A program made the translations under genes and the position numbers. Below are positions 36,735-49,703 of a DNA stretch of 64,000 nucleotides, one piece after another. The notes beneath the pieces are model-generated. The model was not told the DNA's origin. It searched no databases and saw only the letters and a program-made list of their open reading frames with translations. Origin of the DNA: Ignelater luminosus (Eukaryota > Arthropoda > Insecta > Coleoptera > Elateridae); the NCBI GenBank assembly GCA_011009095.1, contig VTPC01091287.1, positions 87,073 through 151,072 on the forward strand, read 5' to 3'. The stretch's first letter is position 1; every line of letters starts with the position of its first letter.

Positions 36735-38749
36735 AATTAATTTTTGTGCACAATAAAGATTCTGGTAAACACCATCATCTAACTCGGCAGGATTTTCTGA
36801 AATTGGAAGATCTTCCCAAAATCTCAAACGGTTTTTTGGTGCGCCCGACTTTTAGTACTAAGTTAGCCTTTTTCTCCTTACTCACTCCTCGTGGAGTTGT
36901 ACGACATGTAGAAATGGTAAATCCGTCCTTATAATATTTAGCTGCTAGAAAATTAACTTCCTTTTGTTCACTACAAAATTTGGTTTGATACTTCAAAGTT
37001 CTTGAGTTTCGCGTAAATGATACACAAACCATATCAGATAAGTAGGGTCTTGGCATTATCTTTGAAATTTTATATTTGGACAAACAATTCTCGAAATCGT
37101 AGAAATCACTAATTTTCATGCTTTTAACAAAAACTTTTCCGTTATTCGAGTTTTGAATACAACACTCAAAGTCATTAAAGTCCAGTACTTTGGTTTTGGC
37201 TTTGAGGGATTTTTCAACCTGGTGGTGAAAAGAATCAGCGGACATGAAAGTATGTTCAGATTCAAAGTACCTTACTGTTAAATTTTCTAGTGCTACTTAT
37301 AACCACGTAAATAAAAAACGAAAAAAGAGTCCAATTCTTATTTTGTGCTGCGCAGTCTAACCAAATGGTGATAGCTCTAACATCCCTGTAGTGCCCAAAA
37401 AATGAATAAAATGCTGAAATTATATCTTCTTTTCTTCTTCCTGCAGTTCTTTCGTACCAAATACAAGTAAAAGGCTTGTGTGCTTTTGTTTGTTTACCAA
37501 TTGGTACGAAAGTTTCAGTGAAAGCTGTTAGCCTGGAAGTGAATATGAGTTCCTTAAGCATTTCACATCGGGGTAGCATTATGATCTGAAAGCAGTTAAC
37601 ACTTAATCTTTGGTTATTATTCAGATATTATTTAAATATTTACCTTTTGTAAATCAGCCGAAACAAACAAATGCTGTCCGCTATTACGTTGGACATCAGT
37701 TTTGTATTCTTGGCGTGAGGAGGCAGCTTTGTTGTGTTTTTTCTAGTTGCAGCACTCATCACAGCCGGAGTTTTGAGCACTGTCTTTACCGTGACCAGCA
37801 GATTTGCAGTGCAGATTAAAGGTCTCGCATGCCCAACATTCTTCATGTCCCAGTACAGCAATTCGTAAAAAATGCTAACATCTGAATATCTTCCCACAAA
37901 ATCTTTGTCCATTAATGTTATGTTTACATCACTAGGAAGATACTTCCTCAGTGGAGCGTGCTCTCTTCTGTAATGGGATATTTGTGGATAAAAAGAATTT
38001 ATATGTTCTATTATTATATCTCTATCGATTCTTTTTGAAGATGGATGTCCAAGTTTTACTGGTCGAGGTTGTAAATCAGCAGGATCATTCATAGTTATAA
38101 TATTTCGAAGTCTTCGGTCATTTTTTAATGTGTAACCTAAATTGGCAAGAAAGAACTTTTTATATACTTTAACATCCAGTCCATTTTCATTCTTTAAAAG
38201 ACATAGAATTGTGTTATTTCGTCTAGAACTGTTAGACCCTGTTGTCTTTCTCTTTATATTAATTTTTTTTGTAGCACTAAAAATAAATTGCCTTTGTGTT
38301 TTATCTTGTAACTTCCAGAAATTGTTGTTTATCTTTTCATGTCTTTCGCAGCTAATTTCGGTTGTGCACTTAAATCTGCAGTTATCACAAGAAAGTTGTA
38401 CTGGATGTTTGTCTCTCTTCTGTGTTTGTTTTAATTTCTTTCTTTCAGCCAATGACGTTTCATATAACTTTCTCTTCCTAGGATCACGTTTTTTTGTGTA
38501 ACTTTGCATATACTCTTTTTTAGAAATCATCACAGCTTGTTCAATCATGTTCAATAATATTTCTTGTACGATGCATCCTGAATCATTACCATGTACAACT
38601 TCTGTTGTTCGAATATCGATATCACTGCTACTGGAATCATAATTAGAATCGGATGCAGCTGAATATAAATCGGGAATATAATCTTTGTCAGAATCATGTT
38701 TACTTTTAATAGTTTTGCAATTAGAACGATATTCGGTTATCTGCTCCAA
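36735..38749 (-). pseudogene. Unnamed repeat-family gene with DCAAQNKNW motif, one short intron, broken
   Basis: The first exon opens at 38749 with a charged, serine-rich segment (YDSSSSDIDI). It continues with a cysteine pair segment (CDNCRFKC), FWKLQDKTQRQFIFSA, KFFLANLGYTLKNDRRLRNI and YLPSDVNITLMDKDF. A frameshift near 37850 leads to GHEECWACETFNLH and GCDECC, a second set of cysteine pairs. The exon ends VSADLQK at 37644. A 58-nt intron (37643-37586, GTAAAT to CTTTCAG) separates it from MLPRCEMLKELIFTSRLTAF and WLDCAAQNKNWTLFSF. A frameshift near 37300 precedes FESEHTFMSADSFHHQVEKS, and another near 36830 precedes FWEDLPISENPAELDDGVYQ, with the end at about 36735. I recall it as an uncharacterised family repeated in insects. 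The paired Asp and His motifs might be a nuclease core; that is inference. Confidence 0.7.
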
Positions 38750-40759
38750 TAATTGTTTATTTAATGCTAAGGTTACTAGTTTTTTTCCTCATGACTCCAT
38801 GATTACACCGTATTATGACTAAAATTATGACAAAATTAGATGGAGAGAAACTATAACTGATATCTCAGAATTTAAAATGGCGACCAATTAGAATCGGTAC
38901 CGGTAGTACTTATTTACGTGCTCAATGGAATTACATCTCTCCTTCTTTTCTAAAGTGCAGTAGAATCAAATCAAGGAAATAAATGTCTAGCTCTAGTTTA
39001 TTGGAACTTTCTATTGTGTGAATTCCTTTAAAAAAGGCACAAATTCGAGATCAGAAGTTCACGAATGATAAGCATGCTTTTAGGAACAAAAACTTAAAAG
39101 TGCAGAAGTGTACTTTTTGTAGTTTGATTACCTCTGGTACTATCTTTAACTTCATCTTCCTTAAAACTGGATTAAAAGCTGCCTCCGAAAACATTCTGTG
39201 CCTAAAACAAAAAAAACTTAACACGTTAACTTTCTCTTCTTTTGCATACCATTTGGTAGTCAAAATATTCCACAATTTTTGTTGTATCAACTTTTTCTAA
39301 CAATCCCCTCTTTAGATATTTCTGGCCAAGCCATTTGGCTAACCTACCTGAAACCCACTAGAATAGCTCTATGGAGATTAGATTTTTATTTTGTACAAAG
39401 AAAGATTATAGGCAATGAAATAAAGAAAACTGGGCGACTTTTCAAATGTAAGACTATACACCTTTTTCGTTTATTTCAAACTCATATTTTTGCAAGAAAG
39501 GATCTCATCTGTACATTACTATTTACTACACAGTTTTGTACAGAAATTGTGTGAATTGCTTCTGCAGAAGCAATTTCAATCAATGGTAAATTAAAATTGA
39601 ACACGATACAAAAAGAAAATTAATATATAAATTTCCCTAATTTTCTCTAAATTATTCAAAAAATATTAATTTAATGCCCACTGATTGGAAATTACAACGG
39701 AATGAGATGGCAAAAATGTACAAAGAGAAAAAGCAAGTAACGTCCATTAGCAGTTTATGGATATTCTGTAGGATTATTATTAGAAAATTGCGCCTACGGC
39801 TCTGGAAAAACTAATCGACTGAAAACCCAAAATTTGCAAGGCTGAGTTATTAATGATTGGAATTTAAATGAATCCAAAGTTGAGTGTTAATTGTGAGTGA
39901 TTTCGTTATCTATTATTATGACTAAATAATTTGTTCCTGGTTTTGTAAATTTACTAATACAATTTTTCAAGATAACTGTACAGTGTACATATTCAAACAT
40001 TTCGTTTTAAGGAATTTTAAGATTACGTTTATATTTTACAACGGTAATGCTAATGATAGCTATTGTCTTCATTAATACTCTTTACAACGAAAACTAAAGT
40101 TATGCCTTACCAGAATGGTTATTTCTAGAATAGCGTACTATATAATTGTTATTTTTATAAATTTTCAGATGTATTTGTAATTCACTATAAGCTAACCAAA
40201 TATACATAAAATGAAATAGGTTTGCATTAGACTATGAAATAAATAGAAACTTGAATATATAAATCGCAAATGTAATATGTACTTCAACAAATCAAATTAG
40301 CTATTTTTAGAAATATGGTTTTAAACAAATTACTTAATCTTAGAAATGTTTACAATAAACTATCGATAAAAATCTGCGTATAATGAATTATTTTTAATTT
40401 ATGCTAATTTCTGTTTATTATACAGAAATATCTATTTACTTAATATTTCTTTTTTAGGTCCATTACGTCAGGCAGCCGTCATTAAATATTCATTCACAGA
40501 ATGAAACCAACCGATGATGAAACTTAAGGACATTGTTCATATTTAAAAAAACTGCGTTAAAATAAATTGCGGCAATGCATTCATGAACAATTAACTAATC
40601 AAAATTAAATCTTCGGCCGGAAAACTATGACTGGTTTTCCATAGGCTGTGACAGCGCAACTTTTAATTTTACATTTCATGAAGTTGATTCATCTTCTGAA
40701 CCTGAAACTGACTCAAATTAATGCCCCACTGTATCTGCAATTCCATGACGTCACCACTG
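38750..40759. other. Gene-free stretch upstream of the yellow-family gene
   Basis: No gene recognised. It contains a 22-bp perfect palindrome at 39554-39575. Confidence 0.4.
39554..39575. repeat. 22-bp perfect palindrome
   Basis: Two 11-base arms centred on CTGCAG, with outer AATTGC. It may be chance or a dimer-binding site. Confidence 0.8.
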
Positions 40760-41405
40760 AATAAATTTTTGGTGGAATACCCATGACGCACTGGGTCGTG
40801 TTCTCGCAACTCCCCTCACCTGGATCTTCCTAATCGCCTTGCTACCGTAGTGGCTGGCTGGTGTTTCATACGAAGTCTTCTTGAGCGGAATAGACTTTCA
40901 CTAACCGGCATCCGCAGGCCAACCGCGAACCGAAGGTCACAGTCCTTCTTGAATGCTTTACCTCTGGCACACCTACTCTAAACACGCTCCGTCCATGTGC
41001 TTATTTAACTTTAATTTAAAGTTCTAAATTAGTGCAGTAGTTACAATCGTCGCGAACGCAACTTGGGTTGATCGCCTTCATAAGTGTTTTACCTTCAGGT
41101 CCTGTTTTAAAAGACATTTTATATAAGTTCATTACAGTAATACTTGAAAAGGTTTCTTGCCGGTGAAGTTACATATTTTAAGCCTAATAATTTTAGAAAG
41201 TGTTGTGTTGTGTGTTTTTAAATTTGTTAATAACAGTAATTACAACCCTCAACGCTTAATAAAAATTAAATAACTCAAAGAAGAAACTGATGTGATGTAA
41301 GCAAGAATCTGAAGAGCAAATAGAAAACATCGCAAGAACAACAAAACATTTACGCCGATTTCGTGCAATTCCATCACGGTTATTTAAAATAAACTTGAAG
41401 CAAAT
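40760..41405 (+). promoter_or_regulatory. Presumed promoter and 5' untranslated region of the yellow-family gene
   Basis: The 640 bp before the ATG at 41406 are distinctly richer in C and G around 40790-41000 than the neighbouring DNA. A TATATAAG motif lies at about 41119. The transcription start cannot be placed. An untranslated first exon cannot be excluded. Confidence 0.3.
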
Positions 41406-41667
41406 ATGACACCACTAATTCTAATCGTGTTATCATTTTTATCTTTTACTTGTGCCAATGACAATTTAAGAGTTGCTTTTCAATGGAAACAACTCGATTT
41501 TGAATATCCATCCGAAGAAGCAAGGCAGGAAGCGATCGCCAGTAGGGAATTTGTGCCAGAAAATAATCTACCCTTAGGATTAGAAGTGTATGGGGATAGA
41601 TTATTTATAACTGTACCTCGGTGGAAATCTGGAGTACCTGCTTCATTGACCTACATCAAGTTAACAG
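41406..41667 (+). CDS. yellow: Yellow/major royal jelly family protein, first coding exon
   Basis: The ATG at 41406 opens a signal peptide (MTPLILIVLSFLSFTCA, residues 1-17) with likely cleavage before NDNLRV. It is followed by the N-terminal strand motifs of the yellow/MRJP propeller: FQWKQLDFEYPSEEAR, FVPENNLPLGLEVYGDRL and FITVPRWKSGVPASLTYI. These match the conserved W-x-x-x-D-F, NxxPxGLEV and PRWxxGVPASL motifs of insect yellow proteins. Yellow proteins are secreted and act in cuticle melanisation and related processes. Only the first 87 codons are here; a full protein is about 400-550 residues. The exon ends at CAG|GTTGGT (41667), or four bases later at TTG|GTAATG. No further yellow exon is visible to 64000. 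Which yellow paralogue it is cannot be decided from this exon. Confidence 0.88.
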
Positions 41668-43884
41668 GTTGGTAATGATAAAGTTGTTGCTTTTGAATTT
41701 TATTTGGGGTATGCAGGTGCATGTGCATGTGCATGCAGCCGTGACATGTCTCACAATCAGGAAGTGTTTTTTTTTACTTTTTACTGTTTAATAAGTCATT
41801 TGTTTCAATTTTTATCTACCCGTTCGTTCTTATTCCCAGCAGCTTTTTTGAATATAATTTAGAAACTCGAAATGCAAATATTAGGCAACATTTAATTATA
41901 TTCTTTAAGATAAAATCTTGAGTAGTCTTTAAAATACTGAAATGGAAGGATGGAAAGGTATGACATAATCTAAGATTTCTAACACATCAAAATTCAGACG
42001 TGAATATAATTAAAAAGCCAATCGATATGGAAAATTTCACTAGCACTATTATAAGATATATATGAGGTACTAAACTGTCTATACAAAGGACACACCTAGT
42101 GAAAATGATAATTACTGAGCATAAATTAATCAAGGTTTATGGGTGAATTGATTTTTCTTGATCTAGATCTAATTTTGTAATACTTAACCGCAAGTTATGC
42201 AAATATTATGCATATCCATTATTTTCGTGGTTTTGATTATCATGAATGCATTTTTGCTTGATTCAGAATATATTTTTGGTCTGCTATATGAATATTTATA
42301 GAAATACAATATATTGTTGAAAAATGCCTATAAAAAGATGAATGACTTTGCACTAAATGTTTTAAAAAAGGTGTTGCTGTGGAAATGTTGTTAAATGTTT
42401 CACTAGTAGTCTAAAAATGTTTTTTAACTTCATTAAGAATTTTGCCAACATCTGCGATATCGTCATCGTCTGATCAAGATTCTTCAAAAAAAAAAACACG
42501 AAGATGGTATTTCAAGGTCTTCTAGTTAGTAATGAATTTTACTATAAAGAATTAAATTTATATTGTTATTAACTTAGCATAATCAATATTTACAAAAGGA
42601 AAAAGAGAGAAAAATTGATTATGATAGTTAGTTGTTTTATAAATCTTTTGAAATCTCTCTGAATTGTTCGCTGTTGTATTGGGTTATCGTAAGAGTTAAT
42701 TCACTTTCTTTTAGTTAAACTGTAAACAGTGACATACTTGATCTGATTTTTAATGTTTTGGACCTTTCCCCAGTGGTTTTTGAAAATAAAGATAAAATGT
42801 GATTTTCTAGGAAATATCTATTATTTATTTAAAATATTGTCATGACAAGTGGCAATATATCTGATTTAATTTCAAATATTAACAAGCAGTTAATTTTAAT
42901 TTTCTTTTTGCGTTTTTCCCATAATATGGAGGCACGTTTAAAGAATTACTAGCTTAAGGGCTTTTCCTGTCTTTTCGACAATAACCGTAAGGTAGTCAAA
43001 ACATACAAATATCAGAACGTCTATTGCTAGAAAGTCGAGATTACCAAATGTGCAGATAATATAAGATTAATGTTGACAGCATCTGTTAGAAGAGCCTCAA
43101 CACATTTTTTATCGGTTTTCCTTGCACTATCAAATTTTTCTCTTTTTCTAAATGTTCAGAGAAAAACCACAGAAAAAGAAATTAAGCAACGTCTGAGAAG
43201 GTGAGTGTTTTCAAGCATCAAGCCATTGATATGGCATGTATCTCGTGGAAATCTTAATTCATTGATACGAAATCTATCAACATTGCGATAATACATTTTG
43301 CAGAAGTTTTCAATTTACCCAATTCATCTATATAAGACTTATTTCTGGACTGCTAAGGGTACTAAGTATTGAATGAGGAATACCACAATCTAAAGTATAA
43401 TCTACTTATTGTTTCCATATCTTTTTACATATTTGTATTCTTTGATGGTAATGAGATATCTTCAGAAACAAACAATGTCAACTTCTGATGTGCAAGTTGA
43501 AGTTTGCCTACTTTGTCCAGCCCAGTCTGTCTAATTCCGTCTAATTTGTCCATTTTCACTTATAAGTCAGTTGCTTTGTTGTTGTTGTTATCAAATCTCT
43601 CTGTTATGAATGTATGACAAGGAGTGATCCACAAAATTTGTATTCTTGGTTGGCCATGGACAAAATTGCTTAGGTCTAGCTAAAGTCAGTAAGAGTTCAT
43701 GTGAGCTACGCTGATTATTTCCACTGCTTTTGGAAATTGACTTTGCAATTCGGCAAAAGCATTCAGAACAGAATCCTTCCAGTTTATTAATTATTTTATC
43801 TTCCTAAAGTAGCTTTTAACCTTAAGACTCGTCTGTTCTTGAGTGAGAATTGTAGCTGCTTGCTATTTGTATAGCAATACAGTA
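41668..43884. other. Start of the long first intron of the yellow-family gene
   Basis: No coding exon seen. A short TGCATG tandem repeat lies at about 41716-41737. Confidence 0.5.
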
Positions 43885-44461
43885 TTGTACGGTGTGGTCC
43901 AATTTAGATGGGATTAAATGGGTAACTTTCTTATTAGCAATTTGACCTCGTTTTTCATTCTTATTCCATTACCGTTGCCAGAAATAAGCTGCCGTCTTTT
44001 GTTTTTTCCCTAGAGAGAAAAAGTGAAAAACGGCCGATTCCTTCAATTTGCTGTAACTCCTTTATTTTCGAAGCTAGAACAAAATTATTTTAGCATTGTC
44101 GAGGCACTTTTTAACGTAGAATCCAATGCTGTCAGTCGTTTTTTTTTCTAGTCTTTTCCATAACTACGCTGTAACTCAAAGATGAATTTTGAAATGGACA
44201 ATTTAAACAATTCAACTTTTACAATGCTAAAATGATTTTGTTCTAGCTTCGAAAATAAAGGAGTTACAGTAAATTGAAGGAATCGGCTGTTTTTCACTTT
44301 TTCTCTCTAGAGAAAAAACAAAAGACAGCAGCGTATTTCTGGTAACGGTAATTTAATAAGCATGAAAAAAGAGGTGACGAGTACCTAAGCCGTTTTCATT
44401 TATCTGCGCTAATAAGAAAGTTAGCCATTTAATCCTATCGAAATTAGACCACACTTTACAA
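43885..44461. mobile_element. 577-bp foldback MITE in the yellow intron
   Basis: The left side begins TTGTACGGTGTGGTCCAATT; the right side, read inward, begins TTGTAAAGTGTGGTCTAATT. The arms stay similar for about 200 bp, including the mirrored blocks around GTAACTCCTTTATTTTCGAA and its partner near 44260. TA flanks both ends (43883-43884 and 44462-44463), which suggests a Tc1/mariner-type target. It has no coding capacity. Confidence 0.82.
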
Positions 44462-47400
44462 TACAGGTACCTTTCTTAACACATCGTGTTAGTAGCTCAC
44501 TTATTGCACTACCTTTTGAATTTGGTCAACACTTAATCTTAAAATTTGAATGAATGAATTTTGATTACTATCAACCAAAGCAAAGCTAGTTATGGTTTGT
44601 TATCTACTGTACTTCTATACGTTTCGAAGTTTGTACAAAAAGGAACTTAACAAAAACAGTAAGTTGGTTTCATGTATGTGTCTCAGTTAACATACATTAC
44701 TACATTTTGTATGCGAACATTTAATGCATGGGTGGAAAGCAGCTCTTGTTATCAAAAACCAAACTCTTTTAAGTTGTCAGAGTGACAGCAATCTTAACCT
44801 GCCATACAAATACTCTTGATGCTACCTGTCCTATCTTCATATTATAACAATTCGATATATTGGATTGTCTCTCTTTCTCGTTTATGACCAACTGAGGATA
44901 AGAATTTTGTGGATCTACTGGGTGATTTGGAATTAGAAAAAAACTGGTTTACCTAAAGTAATATTAGACAAAATGAAGTAACAGACGAACTGAAATTAAA
45001 TCAAATGGTTCAAGTATATTCATATACAGAATAAAATAGTAATTCGTTCCTTTACTAGAAGATAACTATTGAAAGAATCTGTACCGCAAGAATTGAGAAT
45101 AGTGAGCGAAAACTGATTTGATGTGAAATATGCTAACACGAGAAAAAACTTGATTAAGCCTGGCCAAATTTAAGATGAGTACCTTAGAGACTTTATAACT
45201 TATAAATTCTAGCTTTGCATTTATCGCTATGTTCTAGCCCATTTAGATGCAAGTAAATAGTCGATTTTGAATCTTCTGCAGGTGATAGCGAAATACAAAA
45301 GATTAATATGTAGTTGAAAGATAAATAATGGTTATTTGTGAAATGACAAACAAAACAGCAAAATTATTGAAAAATTTGCAAATAACAGCAACACATGCGT
45401 ACGTCATTGTGATCCCGTATGTATAATTAGCCTTTACTGGTGAAATTAATTCATTATTGTTACTGCGTGCATCGTCTCGCCGGTGACGTCATGCTCATTA
45501 TTATGAGCACTATACCTTGAAAACTTCATAATATTACAAACTAGTTACTTGGTGAAAAAATTAAAAATGAAATTCTTTCGTCTCCTGAAAGTACGTATCT
45601 CCTAATGTTATCTGTAAAAAGGAATTCAGGAACAGTACGGCAAAAAGTCTTAGAGTTTATTTTCCTTTGCATTTTAAGCGTTAAGGGAAACCTAAAATAA
45701 TAATTTTAAAATTTACCTTTTCTCTTTAAAACACATAAATTACATACTGAATATGTTTTAACCTCAGGACATATACTTTTCACTCAAACTGTAATGTGCA
45801 CGTAGTAAATTAACGTGTGACAGCAATCAACATTTTTGCTGTCAATCAATGTGTAAAGTGAAAACTCTTGGTATTACGAAGTAGAATTTTGTTTATTTTG
45901 TTATAGTTTTGCAAAAGTTGTAAAAAAACGTCAACATTAAAAAACGAGAAAAATTTGATAATAAAAATGTAACTCTAAGAAAAAAAAAACACAACGAAGG
46001 ATATTACATAATTACTCAGCAAAAATCTGGCAGGAATTATTTTTAATTTTCCATTTACCTATTTAATGGAATGATTATTGATTTTTCATTTTTATTGAAA
46101 CAATATCTAACCTTGTAATATAAAACAGAAAGTGCAACATAAAAACAGTACCACACTTTCCAAAACGTAGCTATTTAAATTTAAAACAAATTTTTTTTGT
46201 TGGATTTACTGATGTAAATGTATAATTGTTATCACATTTCCTCGTTACCTTTAATTAAAAATTCTTGTTAAATTGTTTATATATTCAAGATATGTAAAAA
46301 AAATTCCAGTGGAAATACTCAAGGATTTCACACTTGGCGATTGGTTTCCGGCTTCCTGACTTGTCGGTTTTTCTTTATGGATACCATACGCATATCCGGA
46401 AGATCTATTAGATTATTAATGTTGAATTTTTAAATTATTGTAGCACGGTTACTTGCGTAAGAATTCCACGTACAAACATTCTCCAGTTAGTCCTTCATAT
46501 TTTCCTTGCATTTGATTAAACACTTAGGAAATAGTTCTTTCACATTTTTCTTCACACATTGCGCACAAACTAGGTATGTGTATTATGTAGTAATTTCCTT
46601 TTCTACCTTACTTAAATATTTAAATTTGATTATATAAATTACTCTTCTTAGGAAAACAGAAAAGAAAATTGTGAAAGTGAACTTGATTACTGTGCTATTA
46701 TCTTAAGCGTCTAAGCGTTGCTACAATGAATAAAATAAGTATATGTAATTATGTATTTTGACATTGTTCATGTGGTACAATTTGTTGTGTGAGCTTTTTA
46801 CCTTGGTTGAAGTAGCACAACCTTATTAGTGACGCTTATGAGCGTGAAAATAAATCAATTGGTGATTTTTCAAGGAAATGGCATGAATATCACGTTTAAT
46901 TATCGATTAAACTTTATGTATCATTTTTTTGCCGAGACACCGGAAGACGTGTACGTATGCAGCTTATTTGGAGAATTGAGGATTTTTAAAAAAAGGAATG
47001 CACTTTCATTCTTAATGAACAATTTACCTGTATACAGGCAATGAACTTTTTAAAATATTTTAAATAAATAGCCGCTATTTTTCTATTTTATGGACATGAC
47101 ATCATAAAAGAAGGGCAATACATAAAAATCAATGCGATATCACGTTCATTTTTGTTGTACTTTTTCAAACTCTAAATCTTATTCAAACATTTTGCTTATA
47201 TTATAATTGTGAATAGTTTTTGTTACGGTTTAGTTCTGTCTAGTTTTTCTATCTTCCCAATTAAGTACATCTGGATTATTTCCAGAAAATTGCTTTCATC
47301 CTGAAGTAGCTATGGTTTATTCTTCCTGCACTGACTAGTCTCAGATATTACAAAATCACTAGATTTAACAATAAATTGTTAAAATCCATTTCAGGTAGTT

Positions 47401-47715
47401 CAAAAACACAATCTGACTTTCTACACCAATTTTCCCAAGGTCCAATCCTGTCTTTCAAAGTTGAGTCACAAGTAGTTGTTTTTCCAGATTTTAGATTTTG
47501 TCTGATTAAATAAAGATAGTATTAGTATTAAACAGTAAACCATTATATGAATCATTTGTAGTGTATCTTAATTATTTCAACCATCAACAGTTTACCCTTT
47601 GTAATTCGTTTTTGGAAGTTTCCTCTTCTTCACTAGTAGTTATGTTGTAGACTACGTCGAAGCAGCTAATTATCGTGGTCTGAAGATTAGCTTAGTAGGA
47701 ACACTGGGTAATAGG
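44462..47715. other. Intron sequence without recognised features
   Basis: AT-rich. The frame at 46829-47044 has no known domain and no splice logic. Confidence 0.4.
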
Positions 47716-48436
47716 TAGGGTGGAACTTAAAAACGAAGTTTTGAATTTAAATAAGTTTGTAATAGTGAAAATTCTTTTCCTTTTTAACTCCATATAACGA
47801 AAATACTTTTAAATTCCAAATTATATTTACCGGTGCCACAAAGCCTCTGCTTTTCTAAAAAAAACGCAAAAAAACAATAATTGCATTAAAGCTATTTTAT
47901 GGTTATCAATGAGTTTATATTATGGAAAACATAAAATACAGTAGAGTTAGAATCCTGCAATATTGGAAACTAGACTAAAAAGACCCTTACAGTGGATAAC
48001 TTGCTTACTACATGCATATGAGCTTTCCTTCAGGCACTTACTTCAGCATCTTGATGGGCAAACTACGGATCCTAAAGAATTCTCTAGGCCAATAAGAAAG
48101 CAACTTGAAAAATATGAAGATATGGAAATTATAAATTATCGAAAAAATCTAATCGTAGCTGCAAGTTAATTTTGAGGGTTTAAGTACGGACCAGAAGTAT
48201 CTACTTGCTCGAAATTTGTCAAGCTATATCAAGCGGCATACTTTCCCAGAACTTAGCGAAAACGAACCCAGGAAAAATCTCCCACTCTCTTTGGCTAACA
48301 ACAGCAAATAGAATTTTGGGTTTATAGGTGTCCTGTAAAACCCCTCCTCCAAATTTACAAGTTCTTGCCGAATATGTTATTAAAATTAAACCTTTTTGCA
48401 AGGATGGATCTATTCATTTGTGGAAAATGATTACAT

Positions 48437-49703
48437 AGGTGTATACCTATGAAATGAGACTTTTTTTTTCAATTTTAAACGTTTATTAACAAAAAATGGT
48501 TACAAATTTAATCTTCAAAATAATAGCCATCGCTAGCGACACATTTTACCCATCTCTCAGGCAATTTGTGAATGCCGCGCCAAAAAAATTGGCCGTCTTT
48601 GGCCGCAAACCAATCATCGAGCCATTTTTTGGCTTCTTCGTGAGAATTGAAGCGCTGCTCGGAAAGTGCGTGGCCCATCGATGCAAACAAATGATAATCG
48701 GAAGGCGCCAAGTCTGGTGAGTAAGCCGCATGCACCAGCGGTTCCCAATCGTACGTCTCCACCAATTCCCGGGTCGCTCTTGTTCGATGTGGTGGTGCAT
48801 TGTCATCAAGAAAAATTACTTTGTGACGCCGATCGGCATATTCTGGGCGTTTTCGGTGTATAGCGCTGTTCAAATGGGCCAATTGTCGTTGGTAGCGTGC
48901 ACCGTCAACTGTTTCACCTGGTTTTAATAGCTCGTACCAAATCAGACCATGCTGATCCCAGAAAACACACAGCATTGCCTTGCGGCCGAAGCGATTTGGT
49001 TTGGCCGTTGATTTTGGCTTGTGGCCGGGCGGACCATACGATCGTTTACGCTTGGGATTGGAGAAATACACCCGTAACGATTCGATGCAAAAAAGACTTC
49101 CTTTTGAACCGGGAGAGCAGCATTTCACAAGTGGTTTTTCGGTTCTCTTGCTGCCTTTCAGTCAGTTCATGCGGCACCCATCTTCCGACCTTTAAAATCA
49201 TGCCCATGTCTTTCAAACGTTTGCAAATGGTTTTTTGGGTCACTCCGAACTGCTCTGCCATCATTTCTTGCGTTTGACCATCATCTTCATTCAACAATGC
49301 TGGCAATTCGGTATCCTCAAACTTTTTCGGTGGCCGGCCACGTTCCTCGTTCTCCACGCTAAAATCACCACTTCGGAATTTTTCAAACCACCTGAAGCAC
49401 TGTGCTCTGCTTAGAGCATGTCCACCGTAAGCGTCTATAAGCATTTGATGAGCTTGAGAAGCGTTTTTCTTCAATTGATAACAGAAAATCAACGATATCC
49501 GCAAATCGTAGTTTGAAGGCACGAAATTCGACATTTTTAAGAGCGAAAAAAATGCGTTGTTGTATGAAACATCACAAACAATGAATTGAATATTGTTGAC
49601 AGATGACAGACGAAAAAAATAAGACATTTGGGACAGTTTAAAAATACTCCTAGCGACATCTGTGGTCTAATAGCTGAAAGTCTCATTTCATAGGTATACA
49701 CCT
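48437..49703 (-). mobile_element. Mauritiana-subfamily mariner
   Basis: Terminal inverted repeats of 27 bp are identical at both ends (48437-48463 and 49677-49703; they begin AGGTGTATACCTATGAAATG). The total of 1267 bp is close to Mos1. TA dinucleotides lie 2-3 bases outside (48432-48433 and 49706-49707); the outermost bases of the tips differ slightly between ends. Perfect repeats suggest a recent insertion into the older element around it. Confidence 0.92.
48508..49534 (-). pseudogene. Mariner (Mos1-like, DD34D) transposase with first catalytic Asp deleted
   Basis: Start MSNFVPSNYDLRISLIF at 49534. The helix-turn-helix region (HALSRAQCFRWFEKFRSGDF, GVTQKTICKRLKDMG) and linker WVPHELTERQQENR follow. 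FLHRIVTG should run on into DEKW, but a short frame-breaking deletion near 49085 removes that block, including the first catalytic Asp. The frame resumes as YFSNPKRKRSYG. The second Asp (FLDDNAPPH) and the third (YSPDLAPSDYHLF) are present with 34 residues between them. The C-terminus ends ERWVKCVASDGYYFED at 48508. The protein is otherwise very close in pattern to Mos1, so the loss is probably recent and this copy is inactive. Confidence 0.9.

Noticed and set aside
38142-38501. 119-codon plus-strand frame
   Set aside because: Antisense shadow of the repeat-family gene on the minus strand.
48897-49277. 126-codon plus-strand frame
   Set aside because: Antisense shadow of the mariner transposase.
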